From contig CANTUV010000008.1 of the NCBI GenBank assembly GCA_947685225.1, forward strand, positions 33,162,001 through 33,226,000: a stretch of 64,000 bases of DNA, given 5' to 3'. Positions 63,080-64,000 of the stretch are shown here, one piece after another. The notes under the pieces were generated by a model. That model did not search any database. It was not told the origin of the DNA and was given only the letters and a program-made list of their open reading frames with translations. The position numbers and the translations under genes are program-made. Source of the DNA: Garcia nutans. Taxonomy: Eukaryota; Streptophyta; Magnoliopsida; Malpighiales; Euphorbiaceae. Positions within the stretch are counted from its first letter, which is position 1. Each line of letters opens with the position of its first letter.

Positions 63080-63378
63080 TAGCTATTAACGTGTGAAACT
63101 ACGCTGGCAAAAAAAAACTACGGGGGTGTTGCAGGCTGGGCGCAGGCCACAAGCCAATTCGCCACAAGTAAAAGGCGAATTGGCCCAAGCCAATTCGTCG
63201 CCAATGATTTTCGTCGCCGATTTTTTTAATTTTTTATCTTTTTAATTTTTATTTCTATTTTCATTATTAAAAATAAATATTATAAGTAATAAATATTATT
63301 TAATTAAAATACTACAAAAATTATTTTGGACTATTTAAAAATATCAAATCGGACAGGGTCAAAAATTAAGGGCCTATA
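63080..63378 (-). mobile_element. 5' end fragment of a Tat-type LTR
   Basis: On the minus strand it starts TATAGGCCCTTAATTTTTGA at 63378, then AT-rich sequence, then GGCGACGAATTGGC/GCCAATTCGCC inverted motifs (63150-63215). It is cut by the CACTA fragment near 63079. Confidence 0.6.
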
Positions 63379-64000
63379 GTTTGCCCCCTGCTTGAGCGAT
63401 CTGAGACTACAGAAAAAGAGAGCGAAAACCAATGTGATTTTTGACTGGGTTTAGAGCCATTATGGACTCTATACCCAAGGTTGATTTGAGTTCTTGACTC
63501 AAAAATAATTTGGGTTCTGGACCCGAGGTGAGTTCTAGACTAAAAAATAATTTAGTTTCTGGACCCGAGATGAATTTTGGATTTGGGTTTTGGACCTGAG
63601 GTAAGTTTTGAACTTAAAATAATTTGGATTCTGGACCCGAGGTGAGTTTTGGATTTAGGTTCTAGACCCAGGCTAAATTTTGAAATTTAAAATAATTTGG
63701 GTTATGGACCCATGATTGAGTTGGATACTTGGACCCGAGACTGAGTTTGACTGACCTTTTATTAGTTGAGAATTCTAGTTGTTCCATTCTTAAATTGATT
63801 ATGGGTTTTCACCCTTAAAATGGATCTTCATCCTTGGACCTTGGATCTTCATCCTTAGCATCGGATCTTCACCTTTGAAAATGGATAACATCGGATCTTC
63901 ACCTTTGAAAATGGATCTTCACCCTTGAAAGTGGATCGTCATCCTTTGCATTAGGTCTTTACCCATGAAAGTGGATCTTCATCCTTGTCATAAGGTCTTC
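63379..64000 (-). repeat. polypurine tract and 3' tandem repeats at window end
   Basis: CAAGCAGGGGGCAAAC (63394-63379, minus strand) precedes units such as TTCTGGACCCGAGGTGAG (63400-63760) and then GGATCTTCACCTTTGAAAAT-type units (63820-64000). The second set is complementary to the 43 bp repeats at 43501, in the same relative order. Confidence 0.75.

Overview
This is plant nuclear DNA, almost certainly from an AT-rich eudicot, and it is made entirely of nested transposable elements. I see no host gene, tRNA, rRNA or CRISPR array. Evidence: plant-only retroelement lineages (Tekay/Del-like chromoviruses, Tat/Ogre-type elements with two RNase H domains, an Athila element), a CACTA (En/Spm) transposon fragment, an initiator-tRNA-Met primer site, and heavy C-to-T decay.

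Layout. (1) 1-6562: 3' part of a + strand chromovirus (copy 1) with its 3' LTR. (2) 6563-26404: a minus-strand Tat element (IN, aRNase H, RNase H, RT, PR/G-patch, gag, PBS), whose 5' LTR is split by a 1.54 kb solo LTR (14155-15698, TSD CCGGG) and by a chromovirus array LTR-internal-LTR-internal (15806-25359, copy 2). (3) 26405-26794: ends of two more Tat-type LTRs. (4) 26795-28233, 36189-36395 and 46187-48212: three pieces of one minus-strand Athila element, split by a deleted Tat element (28234-36188, TSD GGTTG; it carries a chromovirus solo LTR at 32619-35593, TSD TAATC) and by a non-autonomous gag-only Tat element (36396-46186, TSD CATAC; it carries a 451 bp foldback palindrome). (5) 48213-64000: a further minus-strand Tat-type element entering the Athila gag. 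Its 3' LTR is split by a young minus-strand chromovirus array (49410-59576, copy 3). Its 3' untranslated tandem repeats contain a CACTA fragment (60211-63079), and a second Tat-type LTR end with repeats lies at 63080-64000.

How the parts work. In the chromoviruses, gag (NC zinc knuckle), PR, RT, RNase H, IN and a C-terminal chromodomain form one polyprotein primed from an initiator-tRNA-Met PBS. All four chromovirus LTR types here share an ordered set of non-coding modules: a GTAAG(T/A) splice-donor-like site 465-575 nt from the LTR start, a variable repeat slot, 2-3 copies of a ~70 bp cassette, a 14 bp palindrome (in three of the four), and a pair of adjacent hairpins with compensatory changes. 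A matching TTTGCAG acceptor lies 12 nt before the gag ATG. I read this as a possible ~2.2-2.4 kb leader intron that would remove the PBS and most of the LTR from the gag message. This and the hairpin pair are the most interesting signals. The Tat-type LTRs repeatedly carry clusters of GC-rich palindromes upstream of a CTATAAATA box.

Limits: boundaries come from eye alignment between copies inside the window. Family names come from recognised motifs, not from searches.
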